Of a stretch of DNA of 64,000 nucleotides, positions 51,474 to 61,509 are shown piece after piece. The translations under genes and the position numbers were made by a program. The stretch is from Proteobacteria bacterium bin106. GTDB taxonomy: Bacteria > Bdellovibrionota_B > Oligoflexia > Oligoflexales > Bin106. Under the pieces are notes generated by a model. The model made no database searches. It was not told where the DNA came from and worked only from the letters and a program-made list of their open reading frames with translations. The stretch lies in NCBI GenBank assembly GCA_002238945.1, contig MPNI01000009.1, forward strand, positions 25,252 to 89,251. The letters run 5' to 3'. Each line of letters starts with the position of its first letter. Within the stretch, counting starts at the first letter, position 1.

Positions 51474-52511
51474 TTACGTGGGTTTAGAAAGCAGTAAGTC
51501 TTTAATGGATCCTACTCCAGTAAGCACTGTGGATGCTTCATAAGGCACATACACCTTATCTCCCGCTTTTTGCGTAAAGCGATCCAAAGTTTCCACATAA
51601 CTGGTAGCAATCAAATACTTAGAAGATAACTCACAATCTCCATTAAACGCTTCTTTGACCTTTTCAATAGCCTCCCGCTTAGCATCAGCAATCCGTCGAA
51701 TAGCCTCTGCCTCACCTTCAGCCTGCAGAACTTTTGCCATTTTGTCACCATCAGCTAAGTTCACATCTTCTTGTCTCTGTCCCTCAGAACGAGCAATCCG
51801 TGACTGTTTATCTCCTTCAGCTTCCAATACTTTTGCCCGTCTTTCCCGCTCCGCTTGCATCTGCTTTTCCATAGCATTTTGAATTTCTTCAGGAGGGGTG
51901 ATGTTTTTGAGTTCCACCCGATTCACTTTCGTGCCCCACTTATCTGTGGCCTCATCAAGAATGGTTTTAAGCTTAGAGTTAATAACATCTCGAGAAATCA
52001 ACGACTCATCAAGATCCATCTCACCAATCACATTACGCAACGAAGTTTGAGCTAACTGAGAGATAGCTTTAGGCAAATTGGCAATCTCATAAGCCGCATG
52101 ACGCGGTGAAGTGATCTGCACATACAGCAATGCATCAATATTGATATTGACATTATCTTTGGTAATCACCGGCTGTTGAGGAATATCAAGCACCGTCTCG
52201 CGAAGATCCACACGATTACTGCTCTCCACATTTAACCCCCCAGAACCACCATCATATGGCAACTGTACACCTCCAGGACCTACCACCGTATCAGGAGCAG
52301 CTTTCACCCAAATAAGCCGACGAGGCTCATCAAGGAAAGGGATAATGATATGCAAACCCGAACCTAAAATACAACGAAATCTTCCCAAACGCTCAATAAT
52401 CATACATTCACTCTGACGGACAATCCTTACCCCTTTGACCAATACAAAGACGATAAAAGCAAGGAACAGCAACGCTATAATACTCGTAAAATTCACACCT
52501 ATATCCCCCAA
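51474..52511 (-). CDS. SPFH/stomatin-family membrane protein (QmcA/PHB-type)
   Basis: VRIVRQSECMIIERLGRFRCILGSGLHIIIPFLDEPRR...TKDNVNINIDALLYVQITSPRHAAYEIANL...LRNVIGEMDLDESLISRDVIN. Confidence 0.93.
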   Translation of the reverse strand: MGDIGVNFTSIIALLFLAFIVFVLVKGVRIVRQSECMIIERLGRFRCILGSGLHIIIPFLDEPRRLIWVKAAPDTVVGPGGVQLPYDGGSGGLNVESSNRVDLRETVLDIPQQPVITKDNVNINIDALLYVQITSPRHAAYEIANLPKAISQLAQTSLRNVIGEMDLDESLISRDVINSKLKTILDEATDKWGTKVNRVELKNITPPEEIQNAMEKQMQAERERRAKVLEAEGDKQSRIARSEGQRQEDVNLADGDKMAKVLQAEGEAEAIRRIADAKREAIEKVKEAFNGDCELSSKYLIATSYVETLDRFTQKAGDKVYVPYEASTVLTGVGSIKDLLLSKPT

Positions 52512-52568
52512 AAATCACAGTATACCCAACTAACTCATATCTCATCCAAACTGCGAACTGTCTTTTTT

Positions 52569-53012
52569 CTATTTTAAGTCACTTAACTTCACCAATAGCA
52601 ACTTATTACCATCAATGGCAGCCACCACAGCTACTTCATTTTTCTCAAAAACCTCATCTTTATGCAAAGACATAGCTGTCCATGCTTCTCCGTATAACTT
52701 CACCTCGCCATCTTTGTGCACATAATCTACTTTCGACATAACCTCCACACGCTGACCCACATAACGATCTGCTGCCGTACTCACCGGCTTTTCTGGATGG
52801 AATAACCGATAAATTTTTCGCAAAGAAAAAAACACAACCCCCACAATAACAGCACTTACCCAGACAATATCAGGACTACTAGGAACCCATACCGACACCA
52901 AAGCACTCAATAGTATCCCTACTCCAATAGGAAACAGGACAAAAGCAGGCACCACAAGCTCTCCGATCAAAAAGATCAATCCTAATGCTGAAAGAAACTG
53001 CCATGTTTGCAT
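52569..53012 (-). CDS. NfeD-like membrane protein
   Basis: N-terminal TM segments; VGQRVEVMSKVDYVHKDGEVKLYGEAWTAMS; paired with SPFH gene. Confidence 0.88.
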   Translation of the reverse strand: MQTWQFLSALGLIFLIGELVVPAFVLFPIGVGILLSALVSVWVPSSPDIVWVSAVIVGVVFFSLRKIYRLFHPEKPVSTAADRYVGQRVEVMSKVDYVHKDGEVKLYGEAWTAMSLHKDEVFEKNEVAVVAAIDGNKLLLVKLSDLK

Positions 53013-53126
53013 GAATATATCTCGCCTGTCTGTAGCTGTGTCTATATGGGCTCTAGCTGTATATGAGCTGTATATGCCACGTAACGGAACATTAAAATGA
53101 TTTTATGATCTTATGTTATGGTTCTT

Positions 53127-53186
53127 GTTGCTTCTTGTGTTGCTTCTTGTGTTGCTTCTTGTGTTGCTTCTTGTGTTGCTTCTTGT
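53127..53186. repeat. 12-bp tandem repeat x5, perfect
   Basis: gttgcttcttgt x5. Confidence 0.95.
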
Positions 53187-53523
53187 CTGTTATCTCTCAT
53201 TTTCACTCTCTAAACTTATTCTCTAAGTATATTCTCTAAGTATATTATCTAAGTCTATATATAACTATCTTTCATATCACCACATCTAACCAAACAATAT
53301 CATTATATTTTTAACAACTTCATCTAATCTATCGGTTTTTATATTGTGATACAACAACCTTCAACTAACAGCTCACTATCACTAGCTATCTTGAGTGAAT
53401 CTTATGGTGTTAAAAACAACGAAGATAGCTTTCTGTAATGGTACTTTCCCATTATGATAGGAATGACGAGTCATATGCCTCCATCATGAATCCACTTTAC
53501 GGCCTCATCACATCTTCTAGCTT

Positions 53524-54579
53524 ATGAAACATCCCTTGTTTTTCCATAGATTACTACGTATCACCACCAGAGTGATCACCCATCCCATATTTATCTTTGT
53601 GAGTTTTCAATGTGTGTGGATCACCCTCACCTTATTTTGGGTGGTATGGTTTGCTCCCAGTTTGGAAGATCTTAAAGTGATTTTTGATATTGGTGAATCT
53701 CTATCAGAACAACCCCAAAATACCATACAAGAACCACTCCTTCACTCCAATATGGCACAAAACATTTACTCTCATATCCTCAAGCCCCACGAAGCATTGC
53801 TCCGTCTGACTGCAGGACTTGTGATGCTAGGTACGTTGTTATTTGGAGCTATTTGGCTATTTTGGTTTGGCCAACGCAAAGCCAGCTACTACCGACAACA
53901 GCAATCTTTTATTTCCAGCGTAACCCATGAACTCAGAACCCCCATCACCACTTTAAAGCTGATTTTAAGTAACCTCAAAAACCCATCTCTTAGTGAAGAA
54001 AAATACCATAACCTACTAGATATTGGAGATCATGAACTCAAACGACTTATGCATCTGATCCATAATATCTTGCTCACTGCAGGATTAGATCGAGGCATTG
54101 ATATGCTTGATGAGAAAAAACAAAGACTCACTGTGAAAGCTTTACTGGAACACTCCATGGAACGATGCAAAGCTTTAGATGAAGACATTGCCAAGCGAGT
54201 GATCATCAAATGCTTACCACCCATGAGTATCAATGCACCACGTACAGCTCTTATCACTCTATTTACCAATCTCATGGAAAATGCCATAAAATACTCCCCT
54301 AAAGGCTCTGCCATCCATATCGATGCCTCTTTTTATGCCGGAGATTATGTAGATGTGACATTTCGAGATCAAGGATATGGCATTGAAGAAAGTGATCGTA
54401 AAAAAATCTTCAAAATGTTTTATCGAGGAGAAATCTCCAAGAAACAAGCCATCAACGGCACAGGAGTAGGATTGTTTATTGTTAAAACCATCACCAAACT
54501 TCTCGGAGGACAGGTATGGTGTGAAAGTAAGGGACCTCATAAAGGCTCTGTTTTCACAGTGAGATTACCCATCGATTAA
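53524..54579 (+). CDS. Sensor histidine kinase
   Basis: Two TMs; FISSVTHELRTPITTLKLILSNL (H-box); LMENAIKYSPKGS (N-box); GTGVGLFIVKTITKLLGGQVWCESKGPHKGSVFTVRLP. Confidence 0.95.
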   Translation: MKHPLFFHRLLRITTRVITHPIFIFVSFQCVWITLTLFWVVWFAPSLEDLKVIFDIGESLSEQPQNTIQEPLLHSNMAQNIYSHILKPHEALLRLTAGLVMLGTLLFGAIWLFWFGQRKASYYRQQQSFISSVTHELRTPITTLKLILSNLKNPSLSEEKYHNLLDIGDHELKRLMHLIHNILLTAGLDRGIDMLDEKKQRLTVKALLEHSMERCKALDEDIAKRVIIKCLPPMSINAPRTALITLFTNLMENAIKYSPKGSAIHIDASFYAGDYVDVTFRDQGYGIEESDRKKIFKMFYRGEISKKQAINGTGVGLFIVKTITKLLGGQVWCESKGPHKGSVFTVRLPID

Positions 54580-54604
54580 TAGAAAGAAACCATGGATATC
54601 CCTT

Positions 54605-55306
54605 ATGAATAGACGCAAAAACATACTCATCGTTGATGATGATCCCAAACTTGTCCTCAACCTCCAATACCAATTGGAAGCTCTCGGCTTTGGCGTGTAT
54701 GCAACAGGTGATGGATCATCGGTCTTGGATATCTATCATCGCCACGGGCCCTTCTCTGTTATTGTTCTTGATGTTCATCTGCAAAACAAAGATGGCTTCA
54801 CCTTACTCAATGAAATCCGTGAAATCGATGGCCGTACCGGCATCCTCATGCTCACAGCACGTAACGCTCAACAAGACAAAATACGTGGCCTCAAATTTGG
54901 CGCTGATGATTACCTATGCAAGCCCTTTAACGAAGAAGAACTCATCATGCGCATCAGCCGCATTGCCTCACGCAGTGAGCTCATTGGAGCTAGTGATCAC
55001 TTTGCTGGAAAACTCAGCTTTGGCCCTTTTACCCTCGATAAAGAAAATCTCACACTCCACACACCAACTACCACTAAAAATGTCACGGTACTGGAATCAG
55101 ACCTACTGAGCACATTTATTATCTATCAAGGAAAAGTGCTCTCACGCCGGTTTCTTCTGCATAAAGTTTGGGGAGTGAAAGGACACATTGAAACACGCAC
55201 CGTGGATAATTTTATTGTCCGCCTACGACGACTCGTTGAAGCGGACCCTTCAAATCCTCAACATATCATCAACGTCCGAGGTAGAGGATATAAACTTGTG
55301 GGTTAG
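54605..55306 (+). CDS. OmpR/PhoB-family response regulator
   Basis: ILIVDDDPKLVLNLQYQLEALGF, VIVLDVHLQNKDGFTLL, KFGADDYLCKPFNEEEL; C-terminal winged helix TRTVDNFIVRLRRLVE..HIINVRGRGYKLVG. Confidence 0.95.
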   Translation: MNRRKNILIVDDDPKLVLNLQYQLEALGFGVYATGDGSSVLDIYHRHGPFSVIVLDVHLQNKDGFTLLNEIREIDGRTGILMLTARNAQQDKIRGLKFGADDYLCKPFNEEELIMRISRIASRSELIGASDHFAGKLSFGPFTLDKENLTLHTPTTTKNVTVLESDLLSTFIIYQGKVLSRRFLLHKVWGVKGHIETRTVDNFIVRLRRLVEADPSNPQHIINVRGRGYKLVG

Positions 55307-56349
55307 CTCTGAGGATAATCCGAAAAATCTCTTGAAATAAACCGGACCACACTATCTCTTAGCTGAAATGGCTTATCAAAGTGCAACTCATGACCTCCAT
55401 TTTCAATACCTTCCAGTACCGCCAAAGCAAGATGAGAGAAGATATAAGCAGAATGAGAAGAGGCCACAAAGTTATCATTTTCTCCATACAACACAAGGGT
55501 TGGAGCTTTGATGGCTAACAGCTTATGAGGATTACGAAATCGTGAAGCAGCCACAAGCTGCTTAAAAGTAATCATAATCCCCTTACCATAGCGTTTCTCA
55601 AGATTACTCCACAAGTTAGCAGCCCACTCCCTCATTTCCACAGGAGTACGCAAAGATAACACATACTGAGATAAACTATCATGAAAGCTCTTCCCCCCTT
55701 TAGTTAAAGAGCCAGCTAACCCAAGAATACTTTTAGGATATAAACGCAAAGATCGAGCTCCACCACCAATAGAGGAATTGATCACCACCAAAGAATAAAC
55801 ACGCCTCGGATAACGCAAACCAAACATCAAAGCCGTCATACCACCCAAAGAAAAGCCCAAAATATAGGCTTTTTCAACATTCAAATCATCAAGAACTTCT
55901 TTGACATCATCTGACATATGGTCAATGGAAAGATTCCAATCAGCCTTCTGTCGTGACTCCCCTATGCCTCGAGGATCCAAAGTGATGACATTAAGATCTT
56001 TGGCTAAAGAACGATCAAAATACACCCAATGGTCTTTAGTACGTGTTAAACCATTGATCATCACCAAACTACGACGCTTATGAAAGACCTCTTCGTTAAT
56101 ATGATGAGAGGTATGAAAACACACTTTTAAAGACGATACACGATAGGATATTCCGCCCTTAGTAATGTAAGAAGATTGTTGTACCTGAGACTTTTCTTCT
56201 TTAGTAAATGACTGACTCTCTAATGACACCACCGGAGCTTTATCTATAGAAGCATCTTTGAGAAAAGGAGTGTCATAGCGCACCGCTAATTTCTTAGCTA
56301 ACTGACCCTCTACTATTTTGAATCGACGACGCTTCACCTCTCTCCTCAA
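55303..56349 (-). CDS. Alpha/beta hydrolase
   Basis: SLVMINGLTRTKDHWVYFDRSLAKDLNVITLDPRGIGES, AYILGFSLGGMTALMFGLRYP (GxSxG), APTLVLYGENDNFV, GGHELHFDKP. Confidence 0.9.
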   Translation of the reverse strand: MRREVKRRRFKIVEGQLAKKLAVRYDTPFLKDASIDKAPVVSLESQSFTKEEKSQVQQSSYITKGGISYRVSSLKVCFHTSHHINEEVFHKRRSLVMINGLTRTKDHWVYFDRSLAKDLNVITLDPRGIGESRQKADWNLSIDHMSDDVKEVLDDLNVEKAYILGFSLGGMTALMFGLRYPRRVYSLVVINSSIGGGARSLRLYPKSILGLAGSLTKGGKSFHDSLSQYVLSLRTPVEMREWAANLWSNLEKRYGKGIMITFKQLVAASRFRNPHKLLAIKAPTLVLYGENDNFVASSHSAYIFSHLALAVLEGIENGGHELHFDKPFQLRDSVVRFISRDFSDYPQS

Positions 56350-56434
56350 TCATAATCCATATATTAATACATTACCCATAGAATAGCCGAGCTTATGAGC
56401 TATCCTCAGCTCTCTGGCTAGCTCTTCTTGATAG

Positions 56435-56473
56435 CTATCTTCACTAACTATCTTCACTAACTATCTTCACTAG
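56435..56473. repeat. 13-bp tandem repeat x3
   Basis: ctatcttcactaa x2 + ctatcttcactag. Confidence 0.92.
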
Positions 56474-56573
56474 CTACACTAGAGACAAAACACATAAAAC
56501 AGAAACGACTTTCTATTCTATAATTTCTATAATATAGAAAGCAGCTTAATGGCTCAGAGAATTATCACAAGCT

Positions 56574-57650
56574 CTATTCACTCTGAGAATCAAGAAATGT
56601 TACAAAAAACATCGCCTCATCAATACTTTCTAAGATAGAGAGTAGGTTTTTCACCTCAACCACCTTATTTTTATCACCATCTTTATCCGCTAACAGTATA
56701 TCTGTGGCCAAAGGAATGGAAACATCTTCACTTTTAAATACCATCTTGTTTTGCATCTGATCTAACTGGATGCGACCATAGATTAACCTTCCCACACCAT
56801 AGGCTACAAGCCCAGCACCCAAATAAGCAATGAGCTTTGAACGAGAAATATCATAAACACTATCTCGAAATCCTATCTTCTTTGTAAATGAAAACATGCC
56901 ATTCAAACGCTTCTGCCATAACTTGGGAGCACGATTGATACGCTGAAGATCGGCAATGGTTTTTGTCCCTCGCAATGAACGCTTACTCACCGATGGACCT
57001 ACATAAGCATCTTGTAAGCTATTGATATCCGTACGATTGATGTATTCATAAGCACCTTTCTGCAAACCAAGAACAACCGCTCCTTCCACAACACGACGAC
57101 CTCCCTTTGCCACCATATCCTCAAGACGCCTCTTTGCAGCAAACATCTTTAGAAAAGAATTTTCTGTATTTTCTACACCGCTTTCTACACCGCTAGCCGG
57201 ATCAGATGTATCTGTACTAGATAGACTATCTGATTGAAACTCCAAACCCACCATAGCCCATACCAATTGATCACGCTCTTGCTTTGCTGCCTGAGAATGA
57301 CCCACATATTTAACCGGAACCCTCAACCACTCCTCACAAGAGCTCCAATCAGCTATATTCTCACTCACTTCTGAGCAGATAAACAGCGGATAATATGATA
57401 ACGCCTTATCATCAGATATCTGGGTTTTATCTCCTAAATACACCCCTAAATTCTCATCTTTGATACCCCCATGAAGCTCAGAGTCCTGATTCACCACAGA
57501 GGGAGCACCACAACCCCATAGCAATACACATAACAGTGTTACAACAGAGAAACTCATCAGAAACACGCGATGAGAAAACATATAAGAAAGCACATATAAA
57601 ATCATAATATTCATCATATATACCCATATCAGTATGCTTAGACACACCAA
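56574..57650 (-). CDS. Lipoprotein with Cys-pair domain and TM, distant member of the expanded set
   Basis: Lipobox CVLLWGCG; YYPLFICSEVSENIADWSSCEEWLRVPVK; hydrophobic LIAYLGAGLVAYGVGRLIYGRI. Confidence 0.6.
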   Translation of the reverse strand: MVCLSILIWVYMMNIMILYVLSYMFSHRVFLMSFSVVTLLCVLLWGCGAPSVVNQDSELHGGIKDENLGVYLGDKTQISDDKALSYYPLFICSEVSENIADWSSCEEWLRVPVKYVGHSQAAKQERDQLVWAMVGLEFQSDSLSSTDTSDPASGVESGVENTENSFLKMFAAKRRLEDMVAKGGRRVVEGAVVLGLQKGAYEYINRTDINSLQDAYVGPSVSKRSLRGTKTIADLQRINRAPKLWQKRLNGMFSFTKKIGFRDSVYDISRSKLIAYLGAGLVAYGVGRLIYGRIQLDQMQNKMVFKSEDVSIPLATDILLADKDGDKNKVVEVKNLLSILESIDEAMFFVTFLDSQSE

Positions 57651-57855
57651 GTCTTCCTCTGTGAGATATTCATCTCAAAAAGAGGCGCCTCATCTAGAAC
57701 GTCTACATGAAAAACAAGATCCTTGCATCAAAGCTTGGTATCAAAGTTTGGTATTGAAACCCTTTACAAAAGATAGCAAAGAGCAAAAAGAAGTGCTTAC
57801 TTCAAGGCTTGAAAGAATGATCCTTTCAAAGCTCAAGCAAACAGATCATACCTGA
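57634..57855 (+). CDS. Hypothetical small charged protein
   Basis: ORF followed closely by a rho-independent terminator on the same strand; no family recognised. Confidence 0.4.
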   Translation: MLRHTKSSSVRYSSQKEAPHLERLHEKQDPCIKAWYQSLVLKPFTKDSKEQKEVLTSRLERMILSKLKQTDHT

Positions 57856-57910
57856 AATAAAGGATTCTTGCAAGAGAAAAGAACTTTTTACAAAAAAAAA
57901 GCACAAAATA

Positions 57911-57931
57911 AAAAACCCTTAAGGGGTTTTT
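57911..57931. terminator. Rho-independent (bidirectional-looking) terminator
   Basis: aaaaacccttaaggggttttt with A-rich and T-rich flanks. Confidence 0.8.
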
Positions 57932-58011
57932 ATGGTTTTATATGTGAATGTATTTTAGCTAGCTTCTTACTTAGCTAGCTTCTCATCGCACAGCAATCAC
58001 AAATATACATG

Positions 58012-58452
58012 TCAAGCCGCACTTTCTTCAAGATAGCTACGCAAGACTTTTTCATCCGTATTATCCATAGAGAGGATTTGAACAGAAAAATATTTCTTTT
58101 TACGTTTTTCTCCTACGATTTTTTTCTTAATCACCCGCCCTATAACAGAAAAACTCTTTGGAATATTCACTCGAGTATAATCAATGAAATGACGCTTTCT
58201 TTGCCAATAGCCAGGAATGATCACATCAATTTTTAATAGATCTTCTTCACAAAAATCTGCTGATAATTGAAACTCCATCCCATATGGACTAATATGAATA
58301 GAATACGCTTTCATAGGAACACGTGCAGAACTCAGATTACGGACATTGAATTCTAAGATGGAAAGATGAATTTTTTTGTTAGATTGCGGATAACCCTTAA
58401 TTTTTTCTTCTTCAAAATTTTCCATCTCCACATCAGGTTGGTTTCTAGCCAT
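58012..58452 (-). CDS. PilZ-like domain protein
   Basis: NLSSARVPMKAYSIHISPYGMEFQLSADFCEEDLLKIDVIIPGYWQ...FSVIGRVIKKK...YFSVQILSMDNTDEKVLRSYL. Confidence 0.5.
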   Translation of the reverse strand: MARNQPDVEMENFEEEKIKGYPQSNKKIHLSILEFNVRNLSSARVPMKAYSIHISPYGMEFQLSADFCEEDLLKIDVIIPGYWQRKRHFIDYTRVNIPKSFSVIGRVIKKKIVGEKRKKKYFSVQILSMDNTDEKVLRSYLEESAA

Positions 58453-58571
58453 ATCACTCCTCCCTTATTAATCTCTTATTTGCACTATAATCAACTATGA
58501 CTTCCCACTTTTTCATAGCTCTCAGCACATTTTTTTAGAAACAACTTTTTAGAAACAACCAAATATCTCCT

Positions 58572-59333
58572 CTACGAACCCATCAATGATATGTTTAATT
58601 TCGTACGTATTCTTTGAACAGCCTGAGTATGCAACTGAGACACACGAGATTCTGTGACATTAAGAATTTTACCAATTTCTTTAAGATTCAATTCCTCGTA
58701 ATAATAGAGGGATAACACCAAACGCATTTTGCGAGGAAGCTCTTCAATTTGTTCGATTAAAACTTTGCGATTGATCTTATCATCAAGCAATGTCTGGGGG
58801 GTTTTAGAAGGTTTTTCCACAGCCTCTAAAAGAGTTTTTCGAAATGACTCACCACGACCAGGTACCGATTCATCCACATAGACAAGAGTGACTGACTTCA
58901 CACGAGACAGCAGCTCATGATACTCTCCAAGCTCCATGCCTAAGCTCTCACAAACTTCTTCATGGGTGGGGGGACGACCAAATTTTTGTTCAAGTTCTCT
59001 ATGAGCACGCTCAATAACCTTGGCTTTGTTACGTACACTTCGTGGTATCCAATCCTGAGAACGCAACTCATCAAGGATGGCTCCACGGATACGAAACTCA
59101 GCATACGTTTTGAATTTGTTATACATATTAGGGTCGTATTTCTCAATGGCATCCATCAACCCTATCACCCCCGATGAAACCAAGTCATCGATATCAATAC
59201 TAGGAGGTAAACGTGAGGCAATGCGTTGAGCCACAAAACGAATCAAAGGACTGTAATCCAAAATCAACTGATGACGTAAGCGTTCATCAATATCATGATC
59301 CCCTTGCTTATAACGCCGAATCAAACCCTTCAT
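58572..59333 (-). CDS. fliA: RNA polymerase sigma factor, FliA/WhiG family
   Basis: DYSPLIRFVAQRIASRLPPSIDIDDLVSSGVIGLMDAIEKYDP..KFKTYAEFRIRGAILDELRSQDWIPRSVRNKAK; LPRKMRLVLSLYYYEELNLKEIGKILNVTESRVSQLHTQAVQRIR. Confidence 0.93.
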   Translation of the reverse strand: MKGLIRRYKQGDHDIDERLRHQLILDYSPLIRFVAQRIASRLPPSIDIDDLVSSGVIGLMDAIEKYDPNMYNKFKTYAEFRIRGAILDELRSQDWIPRSVRNKAKVIERAHRELEQKFGRPPTHEEVCESLGMELGEYHELLSRVKSVTLVYVDESVPGRGESFRKTLLEAVEKPSKTPQTLLDDKINRKVLIEQIEELPRKMRLVLSLYYYEELNLKEIGKILNVTESRVSQLHTQAVQRIRTKLNISLMGS

Positions 59334-60357
59334 ACCATCTCCGCTATCTAACGCTATCTAACTCAGCTATCTTATTTTCCCTTGACTTGCTTCCCTTGGC
59401 TAGATCTCTTAGCTAGCTAAGCCACTAGCTAACCCTGTGAGCAAATCCATCATCGATGAGGTTATTCTTCACCCTCAACACCCTCAACACGCACTTGATA
59501 GAAACGCTCAAAACATACTCACCACCTCAATAACCACTCCAAAACCTAAACCTCATGCAAACTTCAGCTAACAAAATATCTCTCACAAGTCACTCTCAAG
59601 TGGAAGGTTTATATTTAGATACTGCCATAGCTCACAGCTTCTCAGAGAGACCACAGTTTTACCTACTCAAGTGGTTAAAGCTGTGAAAAATTTCATCTAA
59701 CATCTTGATATATTTAATGTTTTTCTATCACACAGCAACTCTGTTTGAATCATTACGCAACACAAAACATCATCAATATGTCTCTTCACTCACACTCACA
59801 CATAAGAACACGTACTCTTATATTCGTAGAAAAAATGACGATAACCTCAGTTAGCAAATACCGTTCACATCAAACCTACTCTTGATAACTCGTGATCCTT
59901 TTCCATAGCTTCACTGCTCTTACACTAAGCTGTATCTGTGACTACTATCTAATGACTGCTATCTGTGACTAGATTCACTATGACTATGTATTGGTAAAAC
60001 AACAAAAAAGTTAACGACAACTCTCCCCCCCTCACCGTACCGACCTTCATCGGTGAACTGTAAAGAAGACTTTAGCGAAATTTTAAAATCCCAATTATAT
60101 TAAATAGTTAAGACATTTTCTACAGTCTATAAAAACCCTCAACCATCCAAATGAGACCACATACATCACAGCTCTATGCCATGGACCATGATTCTTGCCA
60201 ACCAAAAAAAACACACTCAGCAACTCCACACTTTAGACTTTCAACAGGATGGTTTATAATACAGCCAAGCAAGTCCCTAAACTTTTTCAGACGAGCTTAA
60301 ACATATACTTTTCATGTATACTCCATCCAAACATTCACACTCACATATTTCCTTTCT

Positions 60358-60930
60358 ATGAAAACACATCCTTACTTATCACACCGTCAAGCTGTATCTA
60401 TGGCCGCTAAACACCCCCATAAACGAGCTTGTAAAGCTATAACCCTAAGAGCAGCTCTTTTGAGCATACTGTTGTGTGCTACGGCCATTTCTTCGTGTGA
60501 ACAATACGATCCTTCTTCAGCACGCACAGCTTTTTACGAAGAACAAAAAAGAGCCAACCAACCCACACCTCTCCTCACCAAAGAAGGAAATATCCCCCCT
60601 AGACCGACAGAAACCAGCAGTGTGGCGTTGTCACCAATTGATCAGAAATACAACTCTTTTTGCTCTTCCTGTCATGGCATAGATGGCAAAGCTAACAACG
60701 AAGCTGCACTCGCCATGACACCCAAGCCCCGCAGCTTTGCCGATAAGACATGGCAAGAAAGCAGCGATGATGCCAGAATTACCAAAGTCATCAAAGAAGG
60801 AGGCCCCTCTGTGGGACTTGCTGCCACAATGGCTCCTTGGGGAGCCGTTCTTAACGATGCAGAAATTCAAGAAATGGTGGTAAAAATTCGTGCTTTTGCA
60901 AACCAACCTGAAAGCCCTGAAAGTCAATAA
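60358..60930 (+). CDS. c-type cytochrome lipoprotein
   Basis: Lipobox LLCATAISSC; DQKYNSFCSSCHGIDGKAN (CXXCH); distal Met in MAPWGAVLNDAEIQEMVVKIRAF. Confidence 0.88.
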   Translation: MKTHPYLSHRQAVSMAAKHPHKRACKAITLRAALLSILLCATAISSCEQYDPSSARTAFYEEQKRANQPTPLLTKEGNIPPRPTETSSVALSPIDQKYNSFCSSCHGIDGKANNEAALAMTPKPRSFADKTWQESSDDARITKVIKEGGPSVGLAATMAPWGAVLNDAEIQEMVVKIRAFANQPESPESQ

Positions 60931-61509
60931 GCCAGCGCTATCCAACAGAATCTTTGACAGAAAGTTCACCAATAGCCTATCAAAAGATCGCAGAGACCGC
61001 CATCAAGGCTTCTGCTGCCGCTTTATAGAACTTCCACAGTGTGTTTGTTAACTATGTTAACAAAACACGAATCCTGATGTAGAATGAGATCTTTCAGGCT
61101 ACTATTTTAGATTTAGATTTAGATTTAGATTTAGGTTCAAGCCACTATCAATACTCGTATTGAATAACTCAGGTTATAGCTATCATACAATATGGACTCA
61201 AAGCCAAAGAACCACTTTCAGTCAGTGACTGTAAGTCTGCATTCTGAGTATTTCCCATGATAGTAGAAGCAACTTGAAAGCAAGTCCTTGCCGTAGGTAA
61301 GTACGGTTTCTTGATAAAATCGGTCTATATGAGTATGAAAGTCGCAATCAGAATAGTAAGACTAAAGGATACGAAAATGTATGCTCACACAGCTATCACA
61401 TAATAGAACCAGCTATTTGAAAATGAAGCATCACCACAAGAAAACACGCAAAAGATAATCATCAAGATCACATAAGACATGTCATAGTATATCAACTTCT
61501 TTTAAAATA

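Noticed and set aside
61240-61400. Possible riboswitch or intron-like RNA (ccgtaggtaagtacgg hairpin)
   Set aside because: Only a 5-bp stem; no match to known riboswitch consensus by eye.
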